Shown: piece after piece, positions 33,519 through 42,636 of the stretch
Position numbering within the stretch: the first letter of the stretch is position 1
Layout: every line of letters starts with the position of its first letter
Source of the DNA: Kribbella monticola
GTDB taxonomy: Bacteria > Actinomycetota > Actinomycetes > Propionibacteriales > Kribbellaceae
DNA: 64,000 nucleotides
Reading direction: 5' to 3'
NCBI RefSeq assembly: GCF_003261635.1
Contig: NZ_QFXK01000033.1
Coordinates: forward strand, 350,902-414,901
Translations under genes and position numbers: made by a program
The notes under the pieces: generated by a model
Told to the model about the DNA's origin: nothing
Databases searched by the model: none
Seen by the model: only the letters and a program-made list of their open reading frames with translations

Positions 33519-35912
33519 GTGCGCCTGAAGCCCGCACGTACGACGGCCCTCGGAGTGCTCGGCGTCGCTCTGGTGGCCGGGCTGGGCCAGTTGCCCCAGT
33601 CCGTCGCGACTCCGGCGCCTGCCGACGGCACCGCGACGACCGGTCCCGCCGCCGTGAAGGCCGGGCCCGACGAACTGCCGAACCCGCTCGAGGACAAGCG
33701 GCGCGACCTACGGCAGGAGGCGATGACCGATGTCCTGACCGGCGCCGCCAAGGTCGAGAAGCGCGGTACCAGCCGGGTCGTCAGGGTCGGTACGGAGATC
33801 GCCGCGCCGGCCGCCCGCGATGTCCGGGGCAAGCTGCAGAGCGCCCGGATCGGCAAGAACCAGTACGTCGAACTCGCGCGCGAGAAGACCGACAAGATCT
33901 TCGTCATCCTGGCCGAGTTCGGCAACCAGCGACACCCGGACTTCCCAGACAAGGACACCGATCCGAACACGCCCGGCCCGTCGACGTACGACGGCCCGGT
34001 GCACAACGCGATCCCCGCGCCGGACCGGACCAAGGACAACTCGACCGTCTGGCAGGCCGACTACTCCCCGGCGCACTACCGGGACCTGTACTTCGGCAAG
34101 GGCGACTCGGTGAAGACGTACTACGAGAAGCAGTCGTCCGGCCGCTACTCCGTCGACGGCACCGTCTCGGACTGGGTCAAAGTGCCCTACAACGAGGCCC
34201 GCTACGGCCGCAGCAACGGCACCCCGTGCGCCGACAACATCTGCTCCAACACCTGGAACCTGATCGCCGACGCGGTGAACCAGTGGGTCGCGGACCAGCA
34301 GAAGGCCGGCAAGACCGACGACCAGATCAAGGCGACGCTGAAGTCCTACGACCAGTGGGACCGCTACGACTACGACGGTGACGGCGACTTCAACGAGCCG
34401 GACGGCTACATCGACCACTTCCAGATCGTGCACGCCGGAGGCGACCAGGCCAACGGCGATCCGCACCAGGGCGAGGACGCGATCTGGTCACACCGCTGGT
34501 ACGCGTTCCAGAACAACTCCAGCGGCCCGTCGGCGAACAAGCTCGGCGGGGTCCAGATCGGTTCGACCGGCCTGTGGATCGGCGACTACACGATCCAGCC
34601 GGAGAACGGCGGGATGAGCGTCTTCGCACACGAGTACGGTCACGACCTCGGACTGCCGGACCACTACGACACCTCCGGCCGGCCGAGCCAGAACCCGGTC
34701 AACTGGTGGAGCGTGATGGCGCAGAACCGGGCCGGCGCGAAGGGTGACGTCGGCATCGGCCTCAAGCCGCAGGACATGGGCACCTGGGACAAGCTGCAGC
34801 TCGGCTGGCTCGACTACGAGACGGTGAAGGCCGGACAGACCCGGACGATCGACCTCGGCCCGCACGAGTTCAACACGAAGAAGGCCCAGGGCGTGGTCGT
34901 GGTGCTGCCCAAGAAGAAGGTCACCACTCAACTCGCCAAGCCGGTCACCGGCGCCAAGTCGTGGTGGAGCGGTACCGGCGACAAGCTCAACAACACGCTC
35001 AGCCGCAAGGTGACACTGCCGGCCGGGAAGTCGTCGCTGACCTTCCAGGCGAACTGGAAGATCGAGGACTGCGGCCCCGACCCGTGCGACTACGCGTACG
35101 TCGAGGTGAACGACGGCTCCGGCTGGAAGGCCGTTGCCGGCAGCATCACCAAGTCCGCCGAGGCGAACGGGATCGACGGCGACAGCCAGGGCTGGAAGCC
35201 GGCCGAGTTCGATCTGTCCGCATTCGCGGGGAAGACGGTCGACCTGCGGTTCCGGTACGCGACGGACGCCGCAACGCACGGGCTCGGATTCTTCGCCGAC
35301 GACATCAAGCTCACCGCCGGTGGGCAGACCCTGGTCGACGACGGGGCCGAGAACGGCGCGAACGGCTGGACGGCGACCGGCTTCCAGACCGCCGGCGAAT
35401 CGGTCACCAACGAGTACGACAACTTCTACCTGGCGTCGAACTACACGTACAGCTCGTTCAACAAGTACCTCAAGTACGGGCCGTACAGCTTCGTCGGTAC
35501 ACCGCGGCCGGACTGGGTGGAGCACTTCCCGTACGAGGACGGCCTGCTCGTCTCGTACTGGGACACCTCGCAGAACAACAACGAGACCGCGGTGCACCCC
35601 GGCGAGGGGCAGTGGCTGCCGATCGACGCGAACCCGGCGTTGCGGGTGAACTTGAAGGGCGCGTTCTGGAAGACGTCGGTGCAGAGCTACGACTCGACCT
35701 TCGGGTTGCAGAAGTCCGACTCGTTCAGCCTCACGGTCAACGGGCAGAAGAACTACATCCGGGGCGCCGACGCTGTACCGGTCTTCGATGACCGCAAGGA
35801 CTTCTGGTCGGCCGACGTTCCGTCGTACGGCGTGAAGGTGCCGCACGTCGGGGTGAAGATCCGGGTGGTGACCCAGCAGGGCACGTCGATGCGGATCCTG
35901 ATCAGCAAGTGA
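33519..35912 (+). CDS. Secreted M6-family metalloprotease (immune inhibitor A type)
   Basis: A 797-residue exported zinc protease. Signal peptide about residues 1-30, then a propeptide-like region with charged helices. The M6 catalytic domain carries HEYGHDLGLPDHYD (His371, Glu372, His375), and a C-terminal beta-sandwich region (YVEVNDGSGWKAVAG...DLRFRYATDAA) is typical of InhA proteins. A GAGGA ribosome site precedes the GTG. It degrades proteins outside the cell. A strong terminator follows directly. Confidence 0.93.
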   Translation: MRLKPARTTALGVLGVALVAGLGQLPQSVATPAPADGTATTGPAAVKAGPDELPNPLEDKRRDLRQEAMTDVLTGAAKVEKRGTSRVVRVGTEIAAPAARDVRGKLQSARIGKNQYVELAREKTDKIFVILAEFGNQRHPDFPDKDTDPNTPGPSTYDGPVHNAIPAPDRTKDNSTVWQADYSPAHYRDLYFGKGDSVKTYYEKQSSGRYSVDGTVSDWVKVPYNEARYGRSNGTPCADNICSNTWNLIADAVNQWVADQQKAGKTDDQIKATLKSYDQWDRYDYDGDGDFNEPDGYIDHFQIVHAGGDQANGDPHQGEDAIWSHRWYAFQNNSSGPSANKLGGVQIGSTGLWIGDYTIQPENGGMSVFAHEYGHDLGLPDHYDTSGRPSQNPVNWWSVMAQNRAGAKGDVGIGLKPQDMGTWDKLQLGWLDYETVKAGQTRTIDLGPHEFNTKKAQGVVVVLPKKKVTTQLAKPVTGAKSWWSGTGDKLNNTLSRKVTLPAGKSSLTFQANWKIEDCGPDPCDYAYVEVNDGSGWKAVAGSITKSAEANGIDGDSQGWKPAEFDLSAFAGKTVDLRFRYATDAATHGLGFFADDIKLTAGGQTLVDDGAENGANGWTATGFQTAGESVTNEYDNFYLASNYTYSSFNKYLKYGPYSFVGTPRPDWVEHFPYEDGLLVSYWDTSQNNNETAVHPGEGQWLPIDANPALRVNLKGAFWKTSVQSYDSTFGLQKSDSFSLTVNGQKNYIRGADAVPVFDDRKDFWSADVPSYGVKVPHVGVKIRVVTQQGTSMRILISK

Positions 35913-35925
35913 GCTGATCCGCGAG

Positions 35926-35954
35926 AGGGCCCGGAGCACCTTGCTCCGGGCCCT
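35926..35954 (+). terminator. Intrinsic-type terminator after the M6 protease gene
   Basis: AGGGCCCGGAGCA and TGCTCCGGGCCCT form a perfect 13-bp stem with a 3-nt loop, 13 bp after the stop, followed by TCTG. The T-run is short, as usual in high-GC actinobacteria. Confidence 0.85.
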
Positions 35955-36104
35955 TCTGCCGTTGCCCGTCACGGTCGGTGAGAACGGCGTACGGAGGTTT
36001 GCAGGCGGGTACCAGAAGAGAACTCGCGGTTCGGCCAACAGCCGCGGAGATTCGCCGATCAGTCCGAGGTGTTCGTCGATGGCCCAGCTTTTCCGGACCC
36101 GCCC

Positions 36105-36419
36105 ATGAACCGGCGCAAACCGCCGGCCGGAGCGGTCACGAAGGCGCCGGACGGCCTGCCGTACCCACTCATCGAGAACTGGGAGTGGCAGGACTACGCC
36201 GCCTGCAAAGACGTCAATCCCGAGTTGTTCTTCGCCGCAGAATCCGAGCGCGGCCTGCGCAAACATGCCCGTGAGCTGCTCGCCAAGTCACTGTGCGGCA
36301 CCTGCCCGGTGCAGCGCGAGTGCCGCCGGCATGCCGAGCTTGTCGGCGAGATGTACGGCGTCTGGGGCGGCACCACCGAAGAGGAACGCGAACCGGCCCT
36401 GCACGCCCGCTCGCGCTGA
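36105..36419 (+). CDS. WhiB-family iron-sulfur transcription factor
   Basis: A 104-residue Wbl protein. Four cluster-binding cysteines are visible: Cys34 (YAACKD), Cys64, Cys67 (LCGTCP) and Cys73 (RECR), followed by the conserved GVWGG turn (about residues 85-89) and a short acidic/basic tail. Wbl proteins bind a 4Fe-4S cluster and usually act with the main sigma factor in development, redox or antibiotic responses. The ATG at 36105 is preferred; a GTG at 36069 would add 12 residues. The neighbours give no clue to its regulon. Confidence 0.93.
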   Translation: MNRRKPPAGAVTKAPDGLPYPLIENWEWQDYAACKDVNPELFFAAESERGLRKHARELLAKSLCGTCPVQRECRRHAELVGEMYGVWGGTTEEEREPALHARSR

Positions 36420-36449
36420 ATCCTCCTCGCGCTGAGTCCCCGAAGACTC

Positions 36450-36857
36450 TCAGGACATCCTCAACCGGTCGAGCCCTGCTGCTCCGAGCTCGACCAGATG
36501 CTCCCGGCCCGTGGGTGCTTCGTACGGCTCCGGCCAGAAGTCGGTGATCCGAGCGATCACGCCGTCCGGTACCTCGAAGTACACGAGGCCCACCAGCTCC
36601 TCGTCACCCACCGTGAAGTTCATCGACGCGGCTGCCGTGTTCTCATCCGCGATCAGCCGCGTCACGGTGATCTGCCAGTCGCCGGGATACTCCCGGTTGA
36701 ACTGCACGAACCGGTCGCGCCCGGTGATCCGCTCCCCGGTCTGCGGCAGCTCGTACACCACGTCCTCGGCGACGAGCTGCCCGAAACCGTCCCAGTCCCG
36801 CGCGATCATCCGGTCGAAGTACGCCCGGACGACGGCCCGGGTCTGCTCGCTGGTCAT
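36450..36857 (-). CDS. SnoaL-like/NTF2-fold protein
   Basis: A 135-residue protein with the SnoaL/NTF2 pattern: VVRAYFDRMIARDWDGFGQLVAEDVVYELP, ITGRDRFVQF and VIARITDFWPEPYEAP. Such proteins are small isomerases, hydrolases or ligand-binding proteins; the activity is unknown. The ATG at 36857 (MTSEQTRAVV) is the natural start. It is divergent from the AAA+ gene. Confidence 0.87.
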   Translation of the reverse strand: MTSEQTRAVVRAYFDRMIARDWDGFGQLVAEDVVYELPQTGERITGRDRFVQFNREYPGDWQITVTRLIADENTAAASMNFTVGDEELVGLVYFEVPDGVIARITDFWPEPYEAPTGREHLVELGAAGLDRLRMS

Positions 36858-36936
36858 GCGGCGACCGTAGACCGCCGCGTCGACATTTCCGGATGAGAAG
36901 ATGCTCGAGGTCTTTCCTCGGAGTGGAGAAGGTGGC

Positions 36937-38658
36937 ATGGCGGAGCAGTCGGCGGGGTTGCTGGGGCGGCGACGGGCTCGGGGGTTGTGGGTACGCGGTG
37001 CCAAGCAGCTCGGTTTCGCCAAGACCGGTGAGAAGGCCGAGCCGGTGGACAAGCCGGCCGCGCTCGACACCTTCACCCGGGCACTGGAGCTGGATCCGGG
37101 GATGACGGACGCGTGGCTCGGCTTTCACGCGGCAGGCGGCGACCACGACACCGCACTCGACAAGCTGGTCGCCGGACTCGGCCGCTTCGGCGAGGAGCGC
37201 GACGCGGACAAGCGCCGGCTGAGCTCGACCTTCCAGGCCGGCTGGTGGTTCACCCACACCCTGGAGACGACGGACCACGTCTGGCACGCCGAGGCACTCC
37301 GCCGGCTCGCGGCAGGCGACGCAGACGGTACTGCGAAAGCCGTCGCCGAGGTCATCGAGGACACCCGCCGGCACTTCCTCCTGAGCGCGGTCGCGATGCT
37401 CCGCAAGCAGTACGAGGTCGCCATCGCCGAGTTGCGTCAGGTGCCGCCGGACGGCCACCTGGGTGTCGAAGCGATGCTCCGGCTCGGTATGGCGCTGGCC
37501 ACCGTCGAGCAGTGGAGCGAAGCCGAGACCGTACTGCGGCAAGCCGCCGGCCAGCATCTCAACAATCTCGTCCAGATCGACGCGGAGTACTACCTCGGCT
37601 TCGTCTACCGGGGGACCGGCCGCGAGGAGAACGCGCTCCGCCAGTTCGAGTGGGTCTACGAGCGCAACAACGCACACCGCCAGGTCGCCGAAGCACTCGC
37701 GAACTCGGACCTGAAACTCGACACCCGCCCGGCACCCCGCAGTACGGGACCGGTGGTGCCGCAGGTCCGTCGCGGCGAACCGACCCGGCCGACGCTGCAC
37801 CGCCAGCCCGACTGGGGTGCGGTCCAGGGCATCCTCAACGAACTCGACCGCAACGTCGGGATGGAGGACGTCAAGCGGCAGGTGTCGGCGGTCGCCGCCC
37901 AGGTCCGGGCCGGCCTGATGCGCGCCGAACGAGGACTGCCCACGGCCAAGCTCGGCGGCCACCTGATCTTCGCCGGCCCACCCGGTACCGGCAAGACCAC
38001 CGTCGCCCGCGTGGTGGCCCGCCTGTACTGCGCACTCGGGTTGCTCGCCGCGGACACGGTGATCGAGACCGACCGGTCCGGCCTGGTCGGGAACTTCATC
38101 GGTCAGACGGCGACGAAGACCAACGAGGTGGTCGACTCGGCGCTCGACGGGGTGCTGTTCATCGACGAGGCGTACGCGCTGAAGAAGAAGGGCCTCAGCA
38201 CCAACGACTTCGGTCCCGAGGCGATCGACACGCTGCTGAAGCGGATGGAGGACGACCGCGACCGGCTGGTCGTCATCGTCGCCGGGTACTCCGAGCCGAT
38301 GGCGGAGTTCCTCGAGGCGAACCCGGGACTGCGGAGCCGGTTCTCGACGCGGATCGACTTTCCCCGCTACACCTCGGAGCAGCTGCGCGAGATCGCGGTC
38401 AGGTTGGCGCACAACAGCGGCGATCACCTCACCGAGGACAGCCTGGCGGCGCTGACCGGCGTACTGGACCAGGTCTGTTCCGACGGCCGGATCGACGAAC
38501 TCGGCAACGCCCGCTTCATCCGGACGCTGCTGGAGTCGGCCGGGAAGCACCGCGACCTGCGGCTGTTCCAGTCGCCGGGGCACCCGACCGACCTCGATCT
38601 GATCACGCTCACCACACCCGACCTGACCGCAGCCAGCAGCGAGATCCTCAGCTTCTGA
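36937..38658 (+). CDS. AAA+ ATPase of the EccA/CbbX type (orphan type VII-secretion-like)
   Basis: A 573-residue protein. The N-terminal half is helical with TPR-like character (AALDTFTRALELDPGMTDAWLG, then ALRQFEWVYERNN). The C-terminal AAA+ domain has Walker A GPPGTGKTT (residues 347-355), Walker B VLFIDEAYAL, and sensor/Arg-finger segments (GYSEPMAEFL, PGLRSRF). This is the EccA architecture of ESX systems, where it assists secretion of WXG100 pairs. No other ESX gene is present here. The ATG at 36937 follows GGAGAAGG. Confidence 0.88.
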   Translation: MAEQSAGLLGRRRARGLWVRGAKQLGFAKTGEKAEPVDKPAALDTFTRALELDPGMTDAWLGFHAAGGDHDTALDKLVAGLGRFGEERDADKRRLSSTFQAGWWFTHTLETTDHVWHAEALRRLAAGDADGTAKAVAEVIEDTRRHFLLSAVAMLRKQYEVAIAELRQVPPDGHLGVEAMLRLGMALATVEQWSEAETVLRQAAGQHLNNLVQIDAEYYLGFVYRGTGREENALRQFEWVYERNNAHRQVAEALANSDLKLDTRPAPRSTGPVVPQVRRGEPTRPTLHRQPDWGAVQGILNELDRNVGMEDVKRQVSAVAAQVRAGLMRAERGLPTAKLGGHLIFAGPPGTGKTTVARVVARLYCALGLLAADTVIETDRSGLVGNFIGQTATKTNEVVDSALDGVLFIDEAYALKKKGLSTNDFGPEAIDTLLKRMEDDRDRLVVIVAGYSEPMAEFLEANPGLRSRFSTRIDFPRYTSEQLREIAVRLAHNSGDHLTEDSLAALTGVLDQVCSDGRIDELGNARFIRTLLESAGKHRDLRLFQSPGHPTDLDLITLTTPDLTAASSEILSF

Positions 38659-38689
38659 CGCTTCGCCGAGGCCCTCGCCGGCCTTGGCG

Positions 38690-40597
38690 CTACTTGAAGC
38701 GGGAGAGGAAGTTCTGCACGATCGGGCCGGCCGCCTTGCCACCCGAGATGCCGCCCTCGACGATGACGGCGAAGGCGACGTCACCGCGGAAGCCGACCAT
38801 CCAGCCGTTGGTGATCACCTTGCCGTTCGAGACGACTTCCGCAGTACCGGTCTTGGCGGAGACCACGCCGCTGCCGCCCAGCGCGTGTGCCGTACCGCCG
38901 GTGACGGTACTGCGCATCATCGCCCGCAGCGCCGCGACAGTTGCCGGGGGCAACGGTGCGGCGGCGGGACCGGCCGGGTCCTTGCCGGGCACCAGTACCG
39001 GCTTCATCGCGGTACCGTTCTTCACCGCGGCGCCGACCAGCGACATCGCCAGCGGGCTCGCCGTGACAGTGCCCTGGCCGATCATCGAGGCCGCCTCGGC
39101 GACGTCGTCCTTCGGCGCCGGAACCTCACCGCCGTACGCGGGAATCGACAGCTTGAGCTCCTGGCCGATGCCGAACATCGCCGCCGTCTTGGTCATCCGG
39201 TCGGCCGGCAGCCGGCCGTGCTGGGAGATGAACGCGGTGTTGCAGGACTGGTTGAACGCCCGCTCCATCGTGCCGTTGCCGTACGGCGCGAGCGCGTCGT
39301 AGTTCTTGAAGGTCTTGCCGAAGACGTTGATGGTGTTCGTGCACGGCAGCACGGTGTTCTTGGTCATGCCGGTGCCGAGCAGAGCCGCCGAGGTGATGAT
39401 CTTGAAGGTAGACCCCGGCGCGTAGTGCCCCTGGAACGCGCGGTTGTAGTTCGTCGCGGTCGGGCCGTTACCGGCGGCCAAGATCTGGCCGGTGGACGCC
39501 TGTACGGCGACCAGCGAGGCGGGCAGCTTGCTCGTCGCCAGGGCGGCTTCGGCGAAGCGCTGCAGGTTGGTGTCGAGGGTCGTCTTCACGGCGACACCAG
39601 GCTTGGCCTGCTGCTTGAAGACCTCCTTGATCGCCATCTTGGTCTTGCCGTCCCGCAGCGTGACCGTGCCACCCGGCGTACCGGCCAGTTGCTGCTGGTA
39701 TGCGAACTGCAGCCCGGTGGTGCCGACCTGGTCCGAACTGGACGCCGTCGGACCCGCATTCTTCAACGTCTCGGCGGTCGCCGTCTTCATGGTGCCGATC
39801 ACGGACCGGCCGAAGGTCGAACTTTCCGGCAGCGAGGCTGTGCCGCCCATGGTCAGGACGCCGGGCAACTTGCCGACCGTGTTGCGGAGCTTGTCCCATT
39901 CCTCGGCGCGGATCGTGATCGCATCCACGAACTGGCCGGTTGGCAAGCCCTTCGCCCGCTTCCACAGCCGGGTGCCGTCGACGTCGAGGTTCTTGGTGAA
40001 GGCGGCGTACGTCGCGGCGGTGGCCACGTTGCCGGAGGCAACCCCGACGATGACGACCGGCCGGTTCGTGGTCAGCGGCTTGCCGGTGCGGTCGAGGATC
40101 GAGGCGCGCGGCGGGACGGTACGGACCCGCTTGAGGTAGTTCGCCTCGCCCAGACCTGGGTAGATGGTGTCGCCCGACGCCTTGATCTTCCAGGCGTCGC
40201 CCGTCTTGACCGCGGTCGCCGTACTGGTCCACTTCATCGTGCCGATACCGCGCAGGATCGCCTCGACGGCGAGCTCCTGGGTGCAGTTGGAGTCGTTGGA
40301 ACAGTTCGGGTCGCCCTGCGGCGTCACCGTCACGGACTGGGCGACCAGAGCCGTGTCCACACTGTCCAGCCGTGGGCCGAACGTCGTCGGCGCGTCGGTC
40401 AGCGCGGCCGCCTCGTCCGGCTTGCCGTCCGGCGCCCACGCCTTGACCCAGGCGTCCGCGAAGGCCTTGACCGCTGCCGCGGAAGCCTGCTTCTCGTTGT
40501 TCGGGTCAGGTTTCCCGCCGCTGTTCGACTTGCTGTCGGAACAGCCGGCGGTGATCAGGACGGCACTCAGGCAGACGATCGCAGCAGTTCGCTTCAC
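38690..40597 (-). CDS. Lipoprotein penicillin-binding protein (transpeptidase, MecA-N type)
   Basis: A 635-residue peptidoglycan transpeptidase. A lipoprotein signal ends at LITAGC (Cys19). An NTF2-like MecA-N domain (about residues 35-150) is followed by a dimerisation domain and a transpeptidase domain with Ser396-x-x-Lys399 (PGSTFK), Ser451-Cys-Asn453 and Lys582-Thr-Gly584. It cross-links the cell wall and is a beta-lactam target. PBPs with this N-domain can have low beta-lactam affinity; that property is not shown here. Confidence 0.93.
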   Translation of the reverse strand: MKRTAAIVCLSAVLITAGCSDSKSNSGGKPDPNNEKQASAAAVKAFADAWVKAWAPDGKPDEAAALTDAPTTFGPRLDSVDTALVAQSVTVTPQGDPNCSNDSNCTQELAVEAILRGIGTMKWTSTATAVKTGDAWKIKASGDTIYPGLGEANYLKRVRTVPPRASILDRTGKPLTTNRPVVIVGVASGNVATAATYAAFTKNLDVDGTRLWKRAKGLPTGQFVDAITIRAEEWDKLRNTVGKLPGVLTMGGTASLPESSTFGRSVIGTMKTATAETLKNAGPTASSSDQVGTTGLQFAYQQQLAGTPGGTVTLRDGKTKMAIKEVFKQQAKPGVAVKTTLDTNLQRFAEAALATSKLPASLVAVQASTGQILAAGNGPTATNYNRAFQGHYAPGSTFKIITSAALLGTGMTKNTVLPCTNTINVFGKTFKNYDALAPYGNGTMERAFNQSCNTAFISQHGRLPADRMTKTAAMFGIGQELKLSIPAYGGEVPAPKDDVAEAASMIGQGTVTASPLAMSLVGAAVKNGTAMKPVLVPGKDPAGPAAAPLPPATVAALRAMMRSTVTGGTAHALGGSGVVSAKTGTAEVVSNGKVITNGWMVGFRGDVAFAVIVEGGISGGKAAGPIVQNFLSRFK

Positions 40598-40670
40598 GCT
40601 CTCAACTCTCGCATGTCATCGGGTACACACTGCAGACAAGGGACCAGCGTGCCATGCGAAGAAAAATGGA

Positions 40671-41438
40671 TCAGCCGAGCTGGATCACCGCGAAGCGGGC
40701 ACCCTCGGGATCGGAAAGCACCGCCATCCTGCCGAAATCCGTGTCCAGCGGCTCCCCGCCGAGCGTGCCGCCGCGCTCGACGACCTGGGCGATGGTGGTG
40801 TCCACGTCACCGGTCGCGAAGTACGGCAACCAGTGCGGAGGCGTGTCCTTCGGCATGTCCGGGTGGAGCTCGCCAGTCCCCGCGACCGGGCGGTCGCCGA
40901 CGTACAGGGCGGCGTACTGCGTGTCGTACCCGCCCACCTCCTCCGCCCGGTAGCCGAACAGGGCGAGGTAGAACTTCTTGGCGATCGCGTGGTCCCGGCT
41001 GAGCGCCTCGCTCCAGACCAGCGAGCCGGGCGTCGAGCGTTGCTCGGTGCCGACATGGTCCGCGGCCTGCCAAAGACCGAAAATCGCGCCGTTCGGATCG
41101 GCCGCGATCGCCATCCGGCCCTGCATCGCGATATCGCAGGGCCCCACGAGCTTTCGGCCGCCCTCGGCTCGTACGGCCTCCAGCGTCTGCTCGACCTGGT
41201 CTGTCGCCAGGTAGGTGGTCCAGCGGCTTTCGCGGTGTTCCCGGCCCGGCTGCTTGGGCCCGATTCCGCCGACATCCTCGCCGGCGAGGCTGCAGACGAA
41301 GTACTCCGTGGAGTTCCGGTGCTCGCAGGTCCAGCCGAACAGGCCGGCGTAGAACTCCGCGGCAGCAGCGGGATCGTCGGCGGCCAGGTCCACCCAATTC
41401 GGCGTACCGGGCGGCCAGGGTGTGTTCCGCTCCACCAT
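40671..41438 (-). CDS. Two-domain VOC/glyoxalase-like protein
   Basis: A 255-residue protein with two tandem vicinal-oxygen-chelate domains, each starting with a hydrophobic-Trp motif: PNWVDLAADDPAAAAEFYAGLFGW and SLVWSEALSRDHAIAKKFYLALFGY. Each ends with a GRMAIAADPNGA / GRMAVLSDPEGA segment. The family includes hydroxylase-like and resistance proteins; substrate unknown. The ATG at 41438 follows GGAGGG. Divergent from the mutarotase gene across a long inverted repeat. Confidence 0.88.
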   Translation of the reverse strand: MVERNTPWPPGTPNWVDLAADDPAAAAEFYAGLFGWTCEHRNSTEYFVCSLAGEDVGGIGPKQPGREHRESRWTTYLATDQVEQTLEAVRAEGGRKLVGPCDIAMQGRMAIAADPNGAIFGLWQAADHVGTEQRSTPGSLVWSEALSRDHAIAKKFYLALFGYRAEEVGGYDTQYAALYVGDRPVAGTGELHPDMPKDTPPHWLPYFATGDVDTTIAQVVERGGTLGGEPLDTDFGRMAVLSDPEGARFAVIQLG

Positions 41439-41513
41439 CAAACCCTCCGGGAATCCGTTTGCCGGGCAGCCCCACACCCTGCCAGGGAGCACCGGCCACG
41501 TCGAGACGCCCGA

Positions 41514-41543
41514 GGAGTGATCGGATAACGGTTCGATCACTCC
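41514..41543. promoter_or_regulatory. 10-bp perfect inverted repeat between VOC and mutarotase genes
   Basis: GGAGTGATCG and CGATCACTCC are exact complements with a 10-bp centre. A TATATC (41550-41555) follows, 9 bp before the GTG at 41565, which fits a -10 element with a nearly leaderless start. A repressor at this repeat would cover the promoter. The cognate regulator is not identifiable. Confidence 0.6.
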
Positions 41544-41564
41544 CGGCGTATATCCTGCTGCGTT

Positions 41565-41888
41565 GTGACTCGCCTAGCACTGCACAGCCGGCTGATTCCC
41601 GGCACCGAAGAGGCCTACGAACTCGAGCACGCCAGAGTCTGGCCCGAACTCATCACGGTGATGAACCGCGCCGGCATCCGCGACTGGAGCATCTGGCGCA
41701 GCGGCCGCGACCTGTTCCACCTCGTCGAATGCGACGACTACGAGGCCGCAGTAGCCCAACTCGCGAACGACCCCGTCGACCAACGCTGGCAAACCCACAT
41801 GAGCCAGTTCGTCGAATCCTTCGCGAAGAACGCCGACGGCACCCACCCCCTCAACCACGTCTGGACAATGTCAGAACAGACGGACTAG
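41565..41888 (+). CDS. rhaM: L-rhamnose mutarotase-like protein
   Basis: A 107-residue protein of the RhaM family: LHSRLIPGTEEAYELEHARVWPEL at the start, GIRDWSIWRSGRDLFHLVECDDYEAA in the centre, and a Trp-rich tail. RhaM interconverts alpha and beta anomers of L-rhamnose; relatives act on L-fucose. It may serve the deoxy-sugar island about 11 kb to the left, but lies alone under its own promoter. The GTG start leaves almost no leader after the predicted -10. Confidence 0.87.
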   Translation: MTRLALHSRLIPGTEEAYELEHARVWPELITVMNRAGIRDWSIWRSGRDLFHLVECDDYEAAVAQLANDPVDQRWQTHMSQFVESFAKNADGTHPLNHVWTMSEQTD

Positions 41889-41907
41889 GTAGGACGGTCC
41901 GGCGTGC

Positions 41908-42621
41908 TTAGGGACGCATCTCCCACACCAGGATCTCCGCGCCTTCCGGGCCTGCCGTGGCTCGTGGGCCGTCGGAGGCGATGAGGCGGGCGGCGTCGGA
42001 GGTGTTGAGTTCGCCTGCGGCTTCGAGGGTGATGGTGCCTAGGGCAACGAAGAGGTGGACGTAAGGGGCCGTCGGCAACTCGACCGTCGCGCCGGGGGTG
42101 AGGCGGGCGGCGTACAGGCCGGCGCCGCGTTGGTTGATGTGGATGGCTGTGGTGCCGGCGTGTTTGGGGAGACCTGAGGCGATCGGGACGAGTTCGCCGG
42201 TGGACAGGGCGTCGTAGACCTCCGCCTGCTGGTACGACGGGGGTAGGTCGACCTCGTCGGGACGGACCCACATCTGGACGTAGCGCACCGGTTCGCCGGC
42301 GTCATTCTTCTCCGAGTGCTGGATTCCGCTACCCGCGCTCATCCGCTGGGCGAGGCCGGGGTAGACGATCCCGTTGTGGCCCTCAGAATCCTGGTGGACC
42401 AGAGCGCCGCGCAGTACCCAGGTGACGATTTCCAGGTCCTGATGGGGATGCGTGTCGAATCCGGTGCCGGGGGCAACTATCTCGTCGTTGTGCACGAGGA
42501 GCAGGCCGAAGCCGACGTTCGCGGGATCGTAGTACGGGCCGAAGGAGAACGAATGGTGCGAGTGGAGCCACTCGTTCTCGGTCCGGAACCGGTCAGCGGC
42601 CCGGCGGATGTCCACACTCAT
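41908..42621 (-). CDS. Pirin-family protein
   Basis: A 237-residue bicupin of the pirin family, with the metal-binding N-terminal cupin showing FDTHPHQDLEIVTWVLRGALVHQDSEGH and SAGSGIQHSEKN. The C-terminal cupin is less conserved. Some bacterial pirins have quercetinase activity or bind metabolic enzymes. The ATG at 42621 is used; a GTG two codons upstream is also possible. The next gene on the strand, DinB-like, lies 15 bp upstream. Confidence 0.9.
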   Translation of the reverse strand: MSVDIRRAADRFRTENEWLHSHHSFSFGPYYDPANVGFGLLLVHNDEIVAPGTGFDTHPHQDLEIVTWVLRGALVHQDSEGHNGIVYPGLAQRMSAGSGIQHSEKNDAGEPVRYVQMWVRPDEVDLPPSYQQAEVYDALSTGELVPIASGLPKHAGTTAIHINQRGAGLYAARLTPGATVELPTAPYVHLFVALGTITLEAAGELNTSDAARLIASDGPRATAGPEGAEILVWEMRP

Positions 42622-42636
42622 GCGCACCAGTGTGGC

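Noticed and set aside
37113..39302. Very long open frame (over 700 codons) overlapping the AAA+ and penicillin-binding protein genes
   Set aside because: Arg/Gly/Pro-rich composition and position in a second frame of two well-supported genes; typical shadow frame in high-GC DNA.
38684..41002. Long open frame antisense to the penicillin-binding protein
   Set aside because: Overlaps a gene with complete SxxK/SxN/KTG motifs; Arg-rich shadow composition.
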